Shown piece after piece: positions 12,236 to 24,005 of a stretch of 64,000 nucleotides of DNA (its first letter is position 1; each line of letters opens with the position of its first letter). The stretch lies in the NCBI GenBank assembly GCA_033032175.1, contig CM065322.1, forward strand, positions 9,486,001 to 9,550,000, read 5' to 3'. Origin of the DNA: Saturnia japonica (taxonomy: Eukaryota; Arthropoda; Insecta; Lepidoptera; Saturniidae). The notes below the pieces were generated by a model. That model did no database searches. It was not told the origin of the DNA and saw nothing but the letters and a program-made list of their open reading frames with translations. The translations under genes were made by a program, and so were the position numbers.

Positions 12236-12670
12236 ACTAACGGTGTACCCGCGACTCCACACACGTTTATTACGTAGTAATTATTTACCTAATTACTCAA
12301 ATTATTGATAGTTCATAATATAGTCTATCAATTGAGGAATAATATTATATTATTATACTTCCCGTGTACAAAATTTCATTAAAATCTTTTAGTACTATTT
12401 TTTACCATGCCTAAATTTATTGTTGACTATTCATTCTTATAGCCTTTCAATTATGGAATGACGAATGCTTCCCGTTTACAAAACTAGATATTCCTAAAGA
12501 TTCTTTTTTTTTGCTATTTCTAAAATAAGTATTGAAAATTATTATAACTCATGAATTATGGAATAACTTAAACTTCCCGTGTACAAACTTTCATCAGAAT
12601 GGGTCGAGTTGTTTTTGAATTGAATCCCGACATAAGCTCAGGCAGACACACAGACAAAAAAAAAAAAAAG
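12236..12670 (+). repeat. Dispersed repeat with internal CTTCCCGTGTACAAA units
   Basis: The segment starts AACGGTGTACCCGCGACTCC and contains three imperfect units built on ATGGAATGAC.. and CTTCCCGTGTACAAA (at about 12358, 12468 and 12573). It ends in GGCAGACACACAGAC plus a 14-nt A-run at about 12657-12670. This suggests a non-LTR-type tail. Confidence 0.55.
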
Positions 12671-12714
12671 GATATTGTTCGAGATCAATTTCCTTTAAAC
12701 AGTATGTCTGTATT

Positions 12715-13172
12715 TCTCTGTCTTTTATTATATACATATGAAAATTTATACGATACATATAAAAAAAAAAACAACTTCTTTTTTCTTTTTTTCTGTCTGT
12801 CTGTATGTCTGTTTGTTCCGGGTAATCTCCGAAACGGTTGGACCGATTTTCGGGACGGGACTTTTACTGGCAGATATTATAATTAAGTAACATAGGGTAC
12901 TTTTATTTTAGAAAAAGTATTATAGTTCCGCGCAAATAGAAAAACACTGGATGGTGAATCAATTCAGACGCTTTAATTGGATTACGTTGATTATATATTC
13001 AATTAATATATTACATAACTGCAGACACTAAAGAGAACTACAAAGTAATCAGCAAGAGATCTTCTAAGGATTACCTAATGCTTCAGCATTTTTATCTTTA
13101 AAATTACCGGAAGCGGGGGATATCATGACGGCATTCTGTAGTCCGCGCGAGCGCAACCGCGGTCACAGCTAG
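12715..13172 (-). repeat. LINE-tail-like repeat (family C), copy 2
   Basis: In reverse complement it shares AACTAGCTGTGACCGCGG, GACTACAGAATGCCGTCATG, CTGCCAGTAAAAGTCC and CGAAAATCGGTCCAACCG with the copy at 11591, and ends in (CAGA)n. The open frame at 12599-12886 is a shadow of this repeat. Confidence 0.65.
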
Positions 13173-14335
13173 TTTAATAATATAGATAGCCTCTCAGTGT
13201 CAAATAAAGTTATAATAAATCCGTGTTTTGCAAAACTAACCCTTAAAAAGGTGAAAACTATGTTGTAATAACACTATAAATAATATCTCACGCGGTTCAA
13301 TCAATTAATACAAGCTAGTAATTGTGTATGTCACACTCACAGGTCACATTATATATTATGCATAAATGTAACCGAGGTCAAAGGTCATCGGTCTGTTTTC
13401 AACAGAGTGACGTAGATTACCTCAATGGAGGATAGAGTGATTTATTCGCTGCCGCGTCATCCGCACCGCGTAGTACTCGCGTCAAAGTTAAATTAGATTC
13501 TCGTTAAACTTTACTAAACACCGTTTTAGCTGGGTGTCATTAATATTTCTCATACTACATTGTTTAATAATAGGTACTTGTTTAATTCCACTTTTATGAA
13601 GTATCTATGAACACATTTGTTGTTTGTTATTTATATTTAAGCCTGCTGTCCTGGAATAGCTTTCAAGGGAAAAAAAATCGATAGATTTTGCATTAGTCCA
13701 GTTAAAAACTATTATTGGACAGTTACGTTTGCCGGATCAACTAGTAATAAATTTAATTAATGAAATAAGAAATAATACTAAAAATTAAAATATTTAGTTA
13801 AGCTAGGCTAAATTCTTTTTATACAATTCAATATAAATTAATCCCCATTAAATTTATCACGTTGCATTTCCGTCACATGATGCGCGCGCAGCACTCAATT
13901 TTACCCTCCATTAAACGTATCAAAAGAAAAAAAAATGCACAATCTAACTGAGGTTATTAAGTGCGTCGCATTCCGACTGATGATACTAAAACTTGACCTT
14001 AAGAAATACTGACATAGTGTTCCAAATTTCTTCTCATGAGTCGCGTGACTGTAATGTGTATAATTGTCTATTGTATCAGATACGCTATTAGGAAGTTTAC
14101 TTTTACTGGCAACACGTTTGCGTTAAATGTGGGGCCCCGCACGCGATCACTTTCGACTTTCTGCTGTGCTGACGATGCGTAAAACTATTTTTTTGTATCA
14201 CTTCAATGTTATAATTAATTTCGCACATATTACCATGATACACCTGTATTAATAAATTTGTAGTTCTATCTGTACATTTAATATTGTTCCAAAATTTCTT
14301 GATAGGCATACTATATGAACAATACTGATCACGAG
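13173..14335. other. AT-rich DNA, nothing recognised
   Basis: No long frame, named repeat or RNA gene. A short minus-strand frame (14103-14309) has no domain or splice context. Confidence 0.4.
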
Positions 14336-14715
14336 TAATGCCATTAATTTTTTTTTTCTGCGTTTGTTTCTATGTCTCGCTTGACCGATTCTTATGAAAT
14401 TTTGTACACGAGAAGTATAAGTCATTCCATGAACGATGGGCTATGAGAATTGTCAATATTACTTCGTAAAAACTTCAATTTTCATCAATTCTCAACCGAT
14501 TCTGATCGAATTTTGTAGACGGGAAGGATACATCATAATTTATTTGAGAGACTTTAAGAATCGTTAATAATACAATAGAAATCGTAGAATAGATACGGCA
14601 TATTAATTATCAACAATGACTAAAGCTAAAAATATGGGATGTAGGTAAATAACTACTGCGTAGTAACAAACACGTGCTAGAACCGCGGGCACGTAGTTGT
14701 ATACTAAAATATGAA
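14336..14715 (+). repeat. Repeat with internal ~110-bp units (family D), copy 1
   Basis: Two imperfect units carry CCGATTCTTATGAAATTTTG / CCGATTCTGATCGAATTTTG, then (C/G)ACG(A/G)GAAG and GAGAATTGTCAATATTAC. The end has GAACCGCGGGCACGTAG. The same architecture occurs at 53715-54235. It is non-coding. Confidence 0.55.
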
Positions 14716-15189
14716 GGTAAAGGGATTTATGTTTTTTTTTTGCACACAGTAAATCTGTAAAACTACCAGTTAGATTTGAAATGCCTTTTTTTTGCATTTT
14801 ATAGCTAATGTATTAAAGAAGATTAGAGACTATGCGACTTTACGCTACAGACCTTAAGGGGCGAAGCAGTATCCTTAAACGTCAAGCATTCTGGAAAACT
14901 TTAAGCACGTACAGGACAATATTTTAAAATATGCTACTATACTAATATTAGATCAAAAGAAATATGATATTATGGAATTTTGAAAAAAGAGCATCAACGT
15001 TTTTAAAGTCATAAAAATAAATAAATCTAATCTCTCTTGATTAGATTTTGATTTTGATTTTTAAGTAAAACCGCAGTTAATAAAATTGGTTACTTTTAAC
15101 GACAATAATCAAAACTGGTTAGGTAGATTATATTATGAACTAAAATATGTTATTTTAAACGAATATAATAAATAACTCTAGATACTTTT

Positions 15190-15440
15190 CTTTGAAGTTA
15201 TACTTGTTTTGATACGTTTAGTGAAGCACGTAAGTATCGTGTGACGGAAGTACGACATGATGAAGTTAGCCATCTTCATTTTACTGACTTTTTTATTGAT
15301 TAAAATTCACATTATTTTCGTTGATGGCTAACTTTATCATGTTGGTGGGACGCGGCATACAATTTTTTGGTGATCTTGTTTTTACGTCAAAGAAGTTTAA
15401 CTTATCACTTGTGTACATAAGTATATTTGTCAGAAGGCCA
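15190..15440 (+). mobile_element. MITE-like element with ~90-bp imperfect inverted repeats
   Basis: The left arm (about 15190-15280) contains ACGTTTAGTGAAGCAC and GACATGATGAAGTTAGCCATC. The right arm (about 15322-15415) contains GATGGCTAACTTTATCATGT followed by GGTGGGACGCGG and GTTTTTACGTCAAAGAAGTT. The arms are inverted repeats of one another around a spacer of about 40 bp. Half-arms of the same family recur at about 26085-26165, 53140-53160, 59770-59865 and 60615-60715. A signal-peptide-like frame at 15259 falls inside the left arm and is taken as chance. Confidence 0.55.
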
Positions 15441-16756
15441 CTAGGTACTTTGTCTTCAAGAATACATTATAAAAAATTTCGAGTGCCCAAGAAAACAACA
15501 TGTATTACAAATTATTAATAAGGTTTATAAATAACTAGAAAGTAAAAGCGAACGAATTCTCAATAACTTTTATGATTTAATTAAAATATTTGTTTATACG
15601 GTTATACTATTATCATTTCGCTTAATAAATATTTATAAAGTCTCATTCTCTACTGTTATACAATAAATTGCGAAAATGTTTGTATGGAATTTGATTCCCG
15701 AGGATTTTAAGCGGCGCTTATTTTGTTCATTATTACGACACGTTCGATAACGGAATAATACTGGAAATGCAGTTAATGAATTTATATCTTTCGGTGCAAC
15801 TAATTTCAAAATAGTCTTCTTCGTTTTTTAATTAATGGCAACTGTGTTCATCCACAATTCTGCCAATGTTATTTAAATATAATATTTTTGTAATTATTAC
15901 TTATTAAAACTTATATTATAACTGTCCAGGGAGCTTTTGTGGTAACTTAAAATGCAAGCTTTTAGTTATATAAATATAAAAGGAGAACTAACTTTCAGAC
16001 ATATCAATGCACAGCCCAAAGTATTGGGCCTAGAACCGTTAAAATTTGCATGCAGGTTTTTTTACACTGTAGGTAAACAATAAAGAAGGATTTTTGAAAA
16101 TTCAACCCCTAGTGTGGTAAGTGGTATAAAAACCGTCTTTTTGAAAATAGATCTATGAAAATTGGAATTTAGCAATTCTGCTAACTGAATTAATGATTCA
16201 TAAATATTTTACTTCATGAATGTAAGCAAATAACAAGTATAGACATTTAAACACTAACCGTTTGACATTTAACTTCACCGTTCATGGGAACTAGGTCGGG
16301 TCAATGAATATACTGATGCCATAATGGGTAAAGGTAATGTTACAAATAATTTCTATACAACATTGTATCTATAGAAGTGCCCGTCCAGTACTGATCAACG
16401 TTGTACATTTTAAATTAGGAAAAGTCGGTGCTATAAATAAATCGTTAAAAAGTTCACTGGATTTTTTACTCAAATGTTACGAACTCGATAGCTATTGGTT
16501 TTTTTTTTTTTCGAGTATTATCTGCGACTTCATAACTGCTATGTTATTGGCGATGTAGCCACGTGTTATATTCTTTATTTGATGTATTAAGAACGAGAAA
16601 AGTTAAAACACTCAAAAAATTGCTTTTTCTTGCGAATCACGTTCTTTAAGAGCACTATAAATTATTATAATTTTAAACAATTGAAAGATATACATAAGAG
16701 GCGCCACGCACGGTACAAATGCTGTCAATGGAACCGTCGTAATAGTAGTTCAATTA
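15441..16756. other. AT-rich DNA with a small shared repeat
   Basis: GGGAGCTTTTGTGG followed by AA(C/T)TT and AAATGCA occurs at about 15929-15955 and again at about 21262-21290, a diverged dispersed repeat. Nothing else is recognised; short frames here lack domains. Confidence 0.4.
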
Positions 16757-16759
16757 TCA

Positions 16760-17010
16760 CACATATTTTGCTAACTTAAGTGGAAATAGGCGGGGTACAT
16801 TGCTCGAAGAACTAATGGCCTTTGAGGTACAAGAGTTCTCGAGTGGCGGCCACGCACCATTAAACGCAGCATGGGTAGAGCCGTCACAAGGCGGCGACCA
16901 TGGCGAAGTTTGGGGCAACATGCTGGATGCGAAAAGTGCAGAATCGGTCATTGTCCGCAGCATAGTGCTCTGTCTTTCATATAGTAACATAAGTATCATG
17001 AACAAAAAAT
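16760..17010 (+). pseudogene. RTE-type LINE 3' fragment
   Basis: GAGTGGCGGCCACGCACCAT, AACGCAGCATGGGTAGAGCC, GTCACAAGGCGGCGACC and ATGCTGGATGCGAAAAG follow the order of the RTE C-terminal coding tail (GRPPTRW-type, then CTGGATGCGG), compared with the reverse-strand RTE relic at 8177-9117. Both strands have accidental open frames of over 90 codons here, neither of which reads as a normal protein. Confidence 0.5.
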
Positions 17011-17049
17011 CTGTGCTTGATGTAGAATTATTAGAATGCACGGTTGAAA

Positions 17050-18050
17050 GAAAAAGAACTTATAAGTGGTTTTTATAGACTGAACATTGTGTAGAAAATA
17101 AACATAAACTTAAATTCACTTTTTCCTCCATGATGACGTCTACCCAATAGAACGTTAATTAAAGACTAATTAGCTCGGTCTCACGGTTAGTCCTAAACAT
17201 TAGCACTCACGTTATGATCGGTGTGCTTGTTTCGCAAAGTTCGATGACTATGCCCACGGACCTGCGATATAACCTTGGTCGTGTAGTCTGTTTTACGACT
17301 AATCCACTCACTATCGAACTTGTTATATACGACTGAAAACCGTGTGGTAAACCGAAAACTGAAAACATTTTACATTTTCCGAATATCAGAAGCCATACTC
17401 ACGTAACATTTTGAAGAATAATAAATAGGCCATAAGAATAAAAATTCATAGCAAGAACATGATTATCGAAAATATTATAATTTATGTTTGAAATAATATT
17501 TACAGTTCGACGGGTTCTTTACAATAGGTAAAGTAAATATTTTCATTTCTCCTATGAGGCTGGCATAGTCATCAGGGATGTACTGAAGCCTCGTTAAAAT
17601 AAAAGATTAAAAAAATATTTTCATTCATCATAATAAATACAAATTTACATTTTATGAGAGAAGTGCCAAAATTACTTTCAATAAAAATAAACCGACTAAG
17701 AAAACCAATAATAAAATAAACAAAAATATAAACAACTTTAAACAATGTTGAAGTACAAAATATATGTTCAGGCGCGAACACAACTAAAATGGCAACACTG
17801 CCTGTTTAGCAGCAACGAGTTTCTAAACGTTCAAAATTTAAATGATAACGATATTTTTGTACTTCAATGTTCGATTGTTAAAGTAACGCATTACACACGT
17901 ATGCCGTTTACGCTAAGACTTTCTAATTATTTTTCCTACACCTGGAGGATATATGCATACGCCTTGGCCATATCAATATGTATTAAAAAAACGTAAATAA
18001 TCAGTTTTAATTTTAAGTTATGAAAGATATATTTAAATTGAAAATATGCA
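17050..18050. other. AT-rich DNA, nothing recognised
   Basis: Short open frames on both strands (17572-17781, 17745-17996) with no domain. No repeat family I can name. Confidence 0.4.
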
Positions 18051-18051
18051 A

Positions 18052-18512
18052 TAGAATCCATACTAATATTATAAATGCGAAAGTAACTCTGTCTGTTTGT
18101 CTATTACGTTTTCACGCCTAAACCGCGGAACCAATTTTGCTGGATTTTGGTATAGAGATAGATTGGACCATGGGAAAGCAAAATAAAAGCTTTGTCGCGA
18201 AAATAAAACGTGAAGAGATGAAATAGGGGATGAAAGTTTTTATGAAAAAAATTAGAAAAAATAAAATTCATATTTATGCTTTTGGTAAGAAATAAAAGGA
18301 GGAAACCTCCCCACAAGCCGGTACTTTATGGGATTATTTTACTTAATTTTGAAGTTTTATTAGGAAGGTTAATGGATTGTTGGATTCATATTGGCATATT
18401 ATTACAATACCATACATATGATTTTCTTTTGGTTTGTCGTGTTCCGAGATCAGTCTGTGTATATCCAGTAATACGCAGACGAAGTTGCAGGTACCAGATA
18501 GTAAAATATAAA
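18052..18512 (+). repeat. Dispersed repeat beginning CCATACTAATATTATAAATG
   Basis: It opens CCATACTAATATTATAAATG followed by CGAAAGTAACTCTGTCTG, a very common lepidopteran repeat tail. It closes with CGCAGACGAAGTTGCAGGTA followed by CCAGATAGTA. The stretch from about 18365 to 18475 contains GGTTTGTCGTGTTCCGAGAT, also found at about 20760 in a LINE tail, suggesting a composite or nested structure. Confidence 0.6.
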
Positions 18513-20690
18513 TTAAAATTTAAATGCCGTGATGTGCTTCGTACTGAAAATCAATTAAGGCTACTTGAGTTAGGTTTGTATACGTTTTAAAGCTGATTTA
18601 TTTTTTGTTCTCTGGCCTCAACTCGGAATAATTTGTATTTATATGTTTATTTGTATTTTTTTTATACTGTTATTATTTTAATACATCTATATCTATTTTA
18701 TGCATTCTGTGATTACATTAATAAGGGTTCGATCATAATACATTTATAAATTAAAATACCACTAATTATTACACTAAGGTCCCTTACAAAAAAAATACAC
18801 TCACTACCAAAAATTGTATCCAAATAGCAAATATAGTAACTGCTCACCAAATCTTAGTTAATAAATTAAAACGTATCAAACAATGTGGCTGGGTCAGGTT
18901 ATGTATGATTTGTAATGAGAAACAGCGGAAGACGGCCGCGGCATGCTTGCGAGCACCTAATGCTAATCATAGTGAAATTTTTATTTTACATTAAAACGGG
19001 CTTTTAATTTTGGTGTTACCATTAACCTTTTTTTGATGTTATATATTAAACACCCGCCATTGGATAATATATGGTGCTTTCTTTATGCACTTTTTAGGAT
19101 TGTTTCAACAATAATTTAAGCCAGTAGCGACTGTTGAATCTAGCTAACTATTGATAATATTGCTGAAAAATTCGCCTTCGAGCCAAAGAGGACACCGATA
19201 TTGGGGACATTTAAATCGGTGCTTAATGAACTTTGAACGTTATCTTGATTGTATATACATCTTGTATGCAAATACTGTGAAATAAGTTACATTGATTATC
19301 AATTAGTTTGGAACTGCATTTTGTTTACGTAATACTGCATCATTATGCAAAGACTGTCCTTTAAAATGGTGTCAAATGGAAGATTCTTGAGATTATAAGT
19401 GATTTGATATTTATCATTTATATTATGTGTGCGTATAGATATAAAAAGTATAATTTATACAGAAATATGTTTAATTAAAAAATGTCTAACTATGTATTAT
19501 AATAACATGTAGTTAATTAATTATGTTAGTATTATTATTACACTTTCAAATTCTACAGACAAGACGCTTGTGAAGGTACTGAAAATTGTAAAACTTTAAA
19601 ACGGTATACTTTATGGTATTTATGATATGTCTAAGCAACCTCAATGGTTCCAAGGTAAGAGGTCACTCATAAAAGGTTACTTTCACTTTCATCGTTACTA
19701 CTCTGCTTATTAGGGTCATAGCGTAAACTTATACAGCCTTCCTTAAAACATAGGCTATTATTAATATCAATTCCTGACTGATTCCTTAACCTAAAATCAT
19801 TCCTGACAGATATATGTGTATTTTTTATACTCATTAAATTTTATATTGTAAATGACGAAAGGAAGTCGTAAGCAATTGCCAGTGTTTTATAAAATTACTA
19901 GAAAGTGACAAATACTACCTTGACTGAAGTCTTTATGTTTATGCACTTAAACAGTTACAAAGTTTCATAGTTTTAATAAGCGTGAGAAAAAAATATCGAT
20001 AAGCAAAAAATCGATCTCCGTTATACTTATAACGAAATAAATACATCGTCGAAATAGGTGACCCTTTTTTGAATGTTACCTCTAGCATTGAAAACCTTTT
20101 TTTATATATTTTGGTGTTAGACACTGAAAGCCTTTTTAATTTTTTGGGTTCTACCTCTAGCGTTGAGGACCTTTAAAATACTTTTTGTGTTGACTTTTTT
20201 TAGGGAAACTTAAGCTTCGGTTTTTTCCCTTACTACTTGCCACATTTATTAAAACGACAATGTGGAATCAGCAACGGTCATAACATCGATGTATTGATGT
20301 TTTCAATCTTAACATCGATATTTCGAAACATCGATGAACGAAGAACATCTCTACTCAGATTAGTAATAATTTTAATTCGATTACGACTTCTACCGTAACA
20401 ACAACATCAGAACAACCAGTTTTAATTAAACAGTTACACAACCTGATGAGTATTTTGATAATTAAAACTGACTCGCAATTACAGTGATATGAGTAATCTC
20501 AACTTTCATAGAAATGTGTCTAAGTTTTTGGAATAAAAGAAAAAACGCGCAAATTAATTACCAGTCTACAATGTAGACTCTACATACATAAGCACCTGTG
20601 TAAGAAACTGCTTTACTAATAACATATACCTATAATGCATAATTTATTCATTAAATTAATACGTAATCAAGTTATATAGTAATCCAGCGG
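18513..20690. other. AT-rich DNA; ATCGAT-rich patch at its end
   Basis: No genes recognised. The neighbouring stretch 20285-20340 holds ACATCGATG, ACATCGATATTTCGAAACATCGATG-type palindromes (given as pieces), probably part of a repeat. The short minus frame 19939-20124 has no domain. Confidence 0.4.
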
Positions 20691-20691
20691 C

Positions 20692-20890
20692 AAGGAGGGA
20701 TCTGTATTCGACTGGACGCGACCATGAGGGTGATATATCCGTCACAGTGACTCTCTTGGTTTGTCGTGTTTCGAGATCTGCCAGTATACATTCCCAGCTG
20801 CCTAGAGACTTGCTGGCTGGTATGACAGCGGCGACCGTGGATAGATTAGCGATCTCTCGGTGGTGACCGTTGTTTTTGAATTGTTCTCTG
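20692..20890 (+). repeat. CR1-like LINE 3' tail fragment
   Basis: Contains TTCGACTGGACGCGACC, GGTTTGTCGTGTTTCGAGAT, CTAGAGACTTGCTGGCTGGT, and CGGTGGTGACCGTTGTTTTT. The last block is the reverse complement of sequence at about 51325-51355, and a related block occurs at about 32160, so three fragments of one LINE tail family lie in the window. Confidence 0.5.
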
Positions 20891-23000
20891 TTAATTATTA
20901 CGTTAATAACTTTCCCGCTCTGCTATGAAAAAGTCGATGCATGCTCTTATGTGCGGGCATTAGAAGCATCTTTGAAGATTCACACTCCAGTGAATACGTT
21001 AACTTATTTTGATATCATATTCATAATATGTGTCATATTTACGTGCATGATATGTGAGTGGTCTAAAATTTAGGTCACGTGTTCAATGTGACTCGATTTT
21101 CTTCTTTCTTTTTCACTTTATTTAATAGTAACGTTCATCAACAATTTTGTTAACGCCACGTGAATGGAATATTATCCTAATTGTTATCTTCCTTCTTAAA
21201 TAATATATATCATAAAACGTATCTAGCTCTAACAATATTGCGGCTGTAATAAAACTGGCAAGGGAGCTTTTGTGGCAATTTCAAATGCATGATCTTAGCT
21301 ATTATTTAGAATCCACTTGTGCACGATAACCAAACTACATCACGTAAACTACCTCCTAAATTACGTAACATAAGGTCAAATAACATAATTTTAGTAATTA
21401 TAAATAAAAACCATTACATGACATTTCAAAATCCTGCCAAAAACATAACATCGAGCGTAACTCTCTTCAACACAATAAAACAAGAGTATATATATAACTT
21501 CAAACAATAAAACAATTTCATAGTTTAGACTTTTTGTTACAACGTTGTTGCGTATTGTAAAAAAAAACACATCACTTTTCATTAAAATTCCTTGAAGGCC
21601 ATATACTAGAAGTTAGCGATGACTAATTATATCTGTTATATAATTGTGTATTTCTATATTATAAAATCATAACGATTCAAAAAGAAAAGTAGATGAGTGT
21701 GTTATGTGACCCATACCCAGCTTCATAGTGTAGACATTTTAATACAGCGTTCGCGGATATTATAAAAAATCGCTTGTCATTTCTCACAAAATTGTCACAA
21801 TCCGGGAGTTGACAACTTTTAGAAAAGGTTTTAAGCACTTTATATATTGAAATGAATAACTATGAATATGTATATATTTTTTCATACACCATAAAAAATG
21901 ATTTAAAAATATGTTTTAATGTAAATGAATATACGTCACAAAAACGCTGCTTTATGGTCCCGTGACGTCATCATTCATTTTATATGTCATTTTGTATGAT
22001 AACAGTGACAAGTTTGTCAACTCACGCAAGAGCCTAACGTTCATATTTCCTGAATAGCGCGCGACGTCACATTTTCTAATCGGCTTTTCAAATCACGCGA
22101 GTCACAGACAAAAAATATTAATACTTCAAATGGAAAACTAAATAAATAAACAATTACTTTTTCCAGATTTTTATTGATTTAGGGTTTTTATATATATACA
22201 AATATTATGTAGATACTCAATAATTTATTTTAATTTTTAAACATAGGTACAGTCAACTCGCCGATTACCTTAATAAGACCATGTACTGAAAGATAGTGCA
22301 ATTAATAATACCTAATAAGTAATTGTACATTTCTATATTAATTCGAGTGGACGTAACTGTATGTAACATGCGAAGTTATTCATCAGACCGCAAATCAAAG
22401 AGATATCACCCGAAATGGAGGCGCACACACGGCCCGTGCTTACTGAGCTGTATAATGAGGAGTCGGATTGGGGGAAGGATTTTATTTGATACCAAATTAC
22501 GTTTCAGCACATTTATATGGGTAGTTATTTTTTAACCTTTTAATAAATATTGTTATAAAGTTGGAATTCATTGATATCAACTATTCATGTAGGCTCTATT
22601 ATCGAAATGTTTAATTTGTGGTCGCGATAATTATTGACAATATTAAATCTACTTAACTCGTAAAACCAACCGTATGAGATATTATTCTTTTTGATAAGTT
22701 TTTTTGGAAAAAAACATTGAACCCTCCAAATTTGAAGGCCAAATAAGCGAGACAAAGTTACGTCTTTTTTGAACCAACCGAAGCGTTCTTTTTTCATAAT
22801 TTGTTTGCTGTGCATATAAATATATATTATAGTTTCCAGAATTATGTAATGATTATAGTAAATTATCGGATATATTGAATAACATAAAATATTTCAATGA
22901 ATAAATAAAAACACTCACCTCGGTATTTAAAATGTTACCATTCAAATATTTGTAACGCAAAACATACGGTAGCACACACAGATTTATGTATTTAATACAT
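20891..23000. other. AT-rich DNA without recognised gene
   Basis: Several short frames of 60-76 codons occur, none with a domain or splice context. A GTCCCGTGACGTCATCATTC segment at about 21958 looks repeat-derived. Confidence 0.4.
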
Positions 23001-23313
23001 CTTTGAGGAGAAGAACCATCTTTTAAGGGGGACAAGTTGAAAAAGTGTCCAGCTGTAAGCAACAAACAATTTAAAACCCACGAAAATGTCGATGTGGCAT
23101 GACACTTTTTCGTGATGTTATCGTTTTTACTGTTGTAAAACTAAAAAAAACAAATGGAACAATAATGAGAAAAGTTTGTGGAGTGAAAAATGGTCCAAGT
23201 GGGCAAAAATTAAGAAATAATAGCTTTTAGCGATATCTTTAAAATTTACGCTAATTCGCGCTTCTCGATGGACACTTTTTCATACACAGAGATGGTTCTC
23301 CTGGTCTCTAAAG
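23001..23313. mobile_element. Small inverted-repeat element (MITE candidate)
   Basis: The left end CTTTGAGGAGAAGAACCATC with TGAAAAAGTGTCCA about 15 bp further in is mirrored at the right end, which in reverse complement reads CTTTAGAGACCAGGAGAACC, ATCT, and TGAAAAAGTGTCCA. The element is about 313 bp. No clear target duplication is visible, so the class is unknown. Confidence 0.5.
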
Positions 23314-23861
23314 TCCATATAAAAACGCACTGTAACCAATATAAGTCTGTTGCTAGTTTATTAATAAAGTTTGTTAACATTCTTCCACATTCCATCTTTC
23401 TGTTGTGTAAATAATTGTTTAGTCTACATAGATATTAAGGCTGATGTTGTTTTTACAATTATTATGCGTATCGGTGTTAACTTAAGAAATGCGTGTAGTA
23501 AATGTGCATTACAATTTTAAGTGTAGGTATCTAGATTTCAATCTTGTACACACAATAAAATAATAAACATGAAGTTACGAACAGAAGCATACCTAGAGAT
23601 GCCATCACCTCAATTTTTCACAACGGACAATAACTTGATAATCCTCGGACAATAAGGTGAAATAGAGATTTTTTCTCGGAACTCTTTAACAAATTAATTT
23701 TTTATCATAATAAAATAATCTTCTTTACTAGATGTCGCGTAATGGTCGAAATTCGATCAACTACTTTTTGATCATAGAATATTCTGTTTTGTTTGACATT
23801 TGCAGTAACCAATGAGTATTATATCACGTATTTTAATTAACTTTTTTATGAATTTAAAAGA

Positions 23862-24005
23862 ATGTTAATATTAAAACTTTTTACTTTTGTTCCAGGAATT
23901 GCGTTAGGCGCGTACGCAGCGGATGTTGAGACGAACACAGACAGGAGACAGAATCAAGATGAACTGATTCCTACTAGACTAATCTACAGGATACCTCGGA
24001 AACAG
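23862..24005 (+). CDS. Secreted Gln/Pro-rich protein, exon 1 (signal peptide)
   Basis: Encodes residues 1-48 of a protein I assemble from five exons. The start gives MLILKLFTFVPGIALGAYA, a plausible signal peptide with cleavage after AYA, then ADVETNTDRRQNQ and a basic end at RIPRKQ. The exon ends at 24005 in CAG before GTTTCT, phase 0, matching exon 2 at 39542. A pyrimidine-rich TTTTGTTCCAG lies just before 23896, so the exon could instead be internal, starting at 23896 after an unseen upstream exon that supplies the methionine. I chose the ATG because the frame is open and signal-like. I find no convincing alternative first exon or TATA box. The product is unidentified. Confidence 0.6.

Noticed and set aside
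12599..12886. 95-codon open frame
   Set aside because: Runs through an A-rich repeat tail and the reverse strand of a family-C repeat.
15259..15328. ATG opening MKLAIFILLTFLLIKIH, looking like a signal peptide and possible first exon of the secreted-protein gene
   Set aside because: It lies in the left arm of an inverted-repeat element, and no GT donor in the required phase follows before the stop.
16757..17078. Overlapping open frames on both strands
   Set aside because: The underlying DNA aligns in order with an RTE 3' coding tail; neither frame reads as a normal protein.
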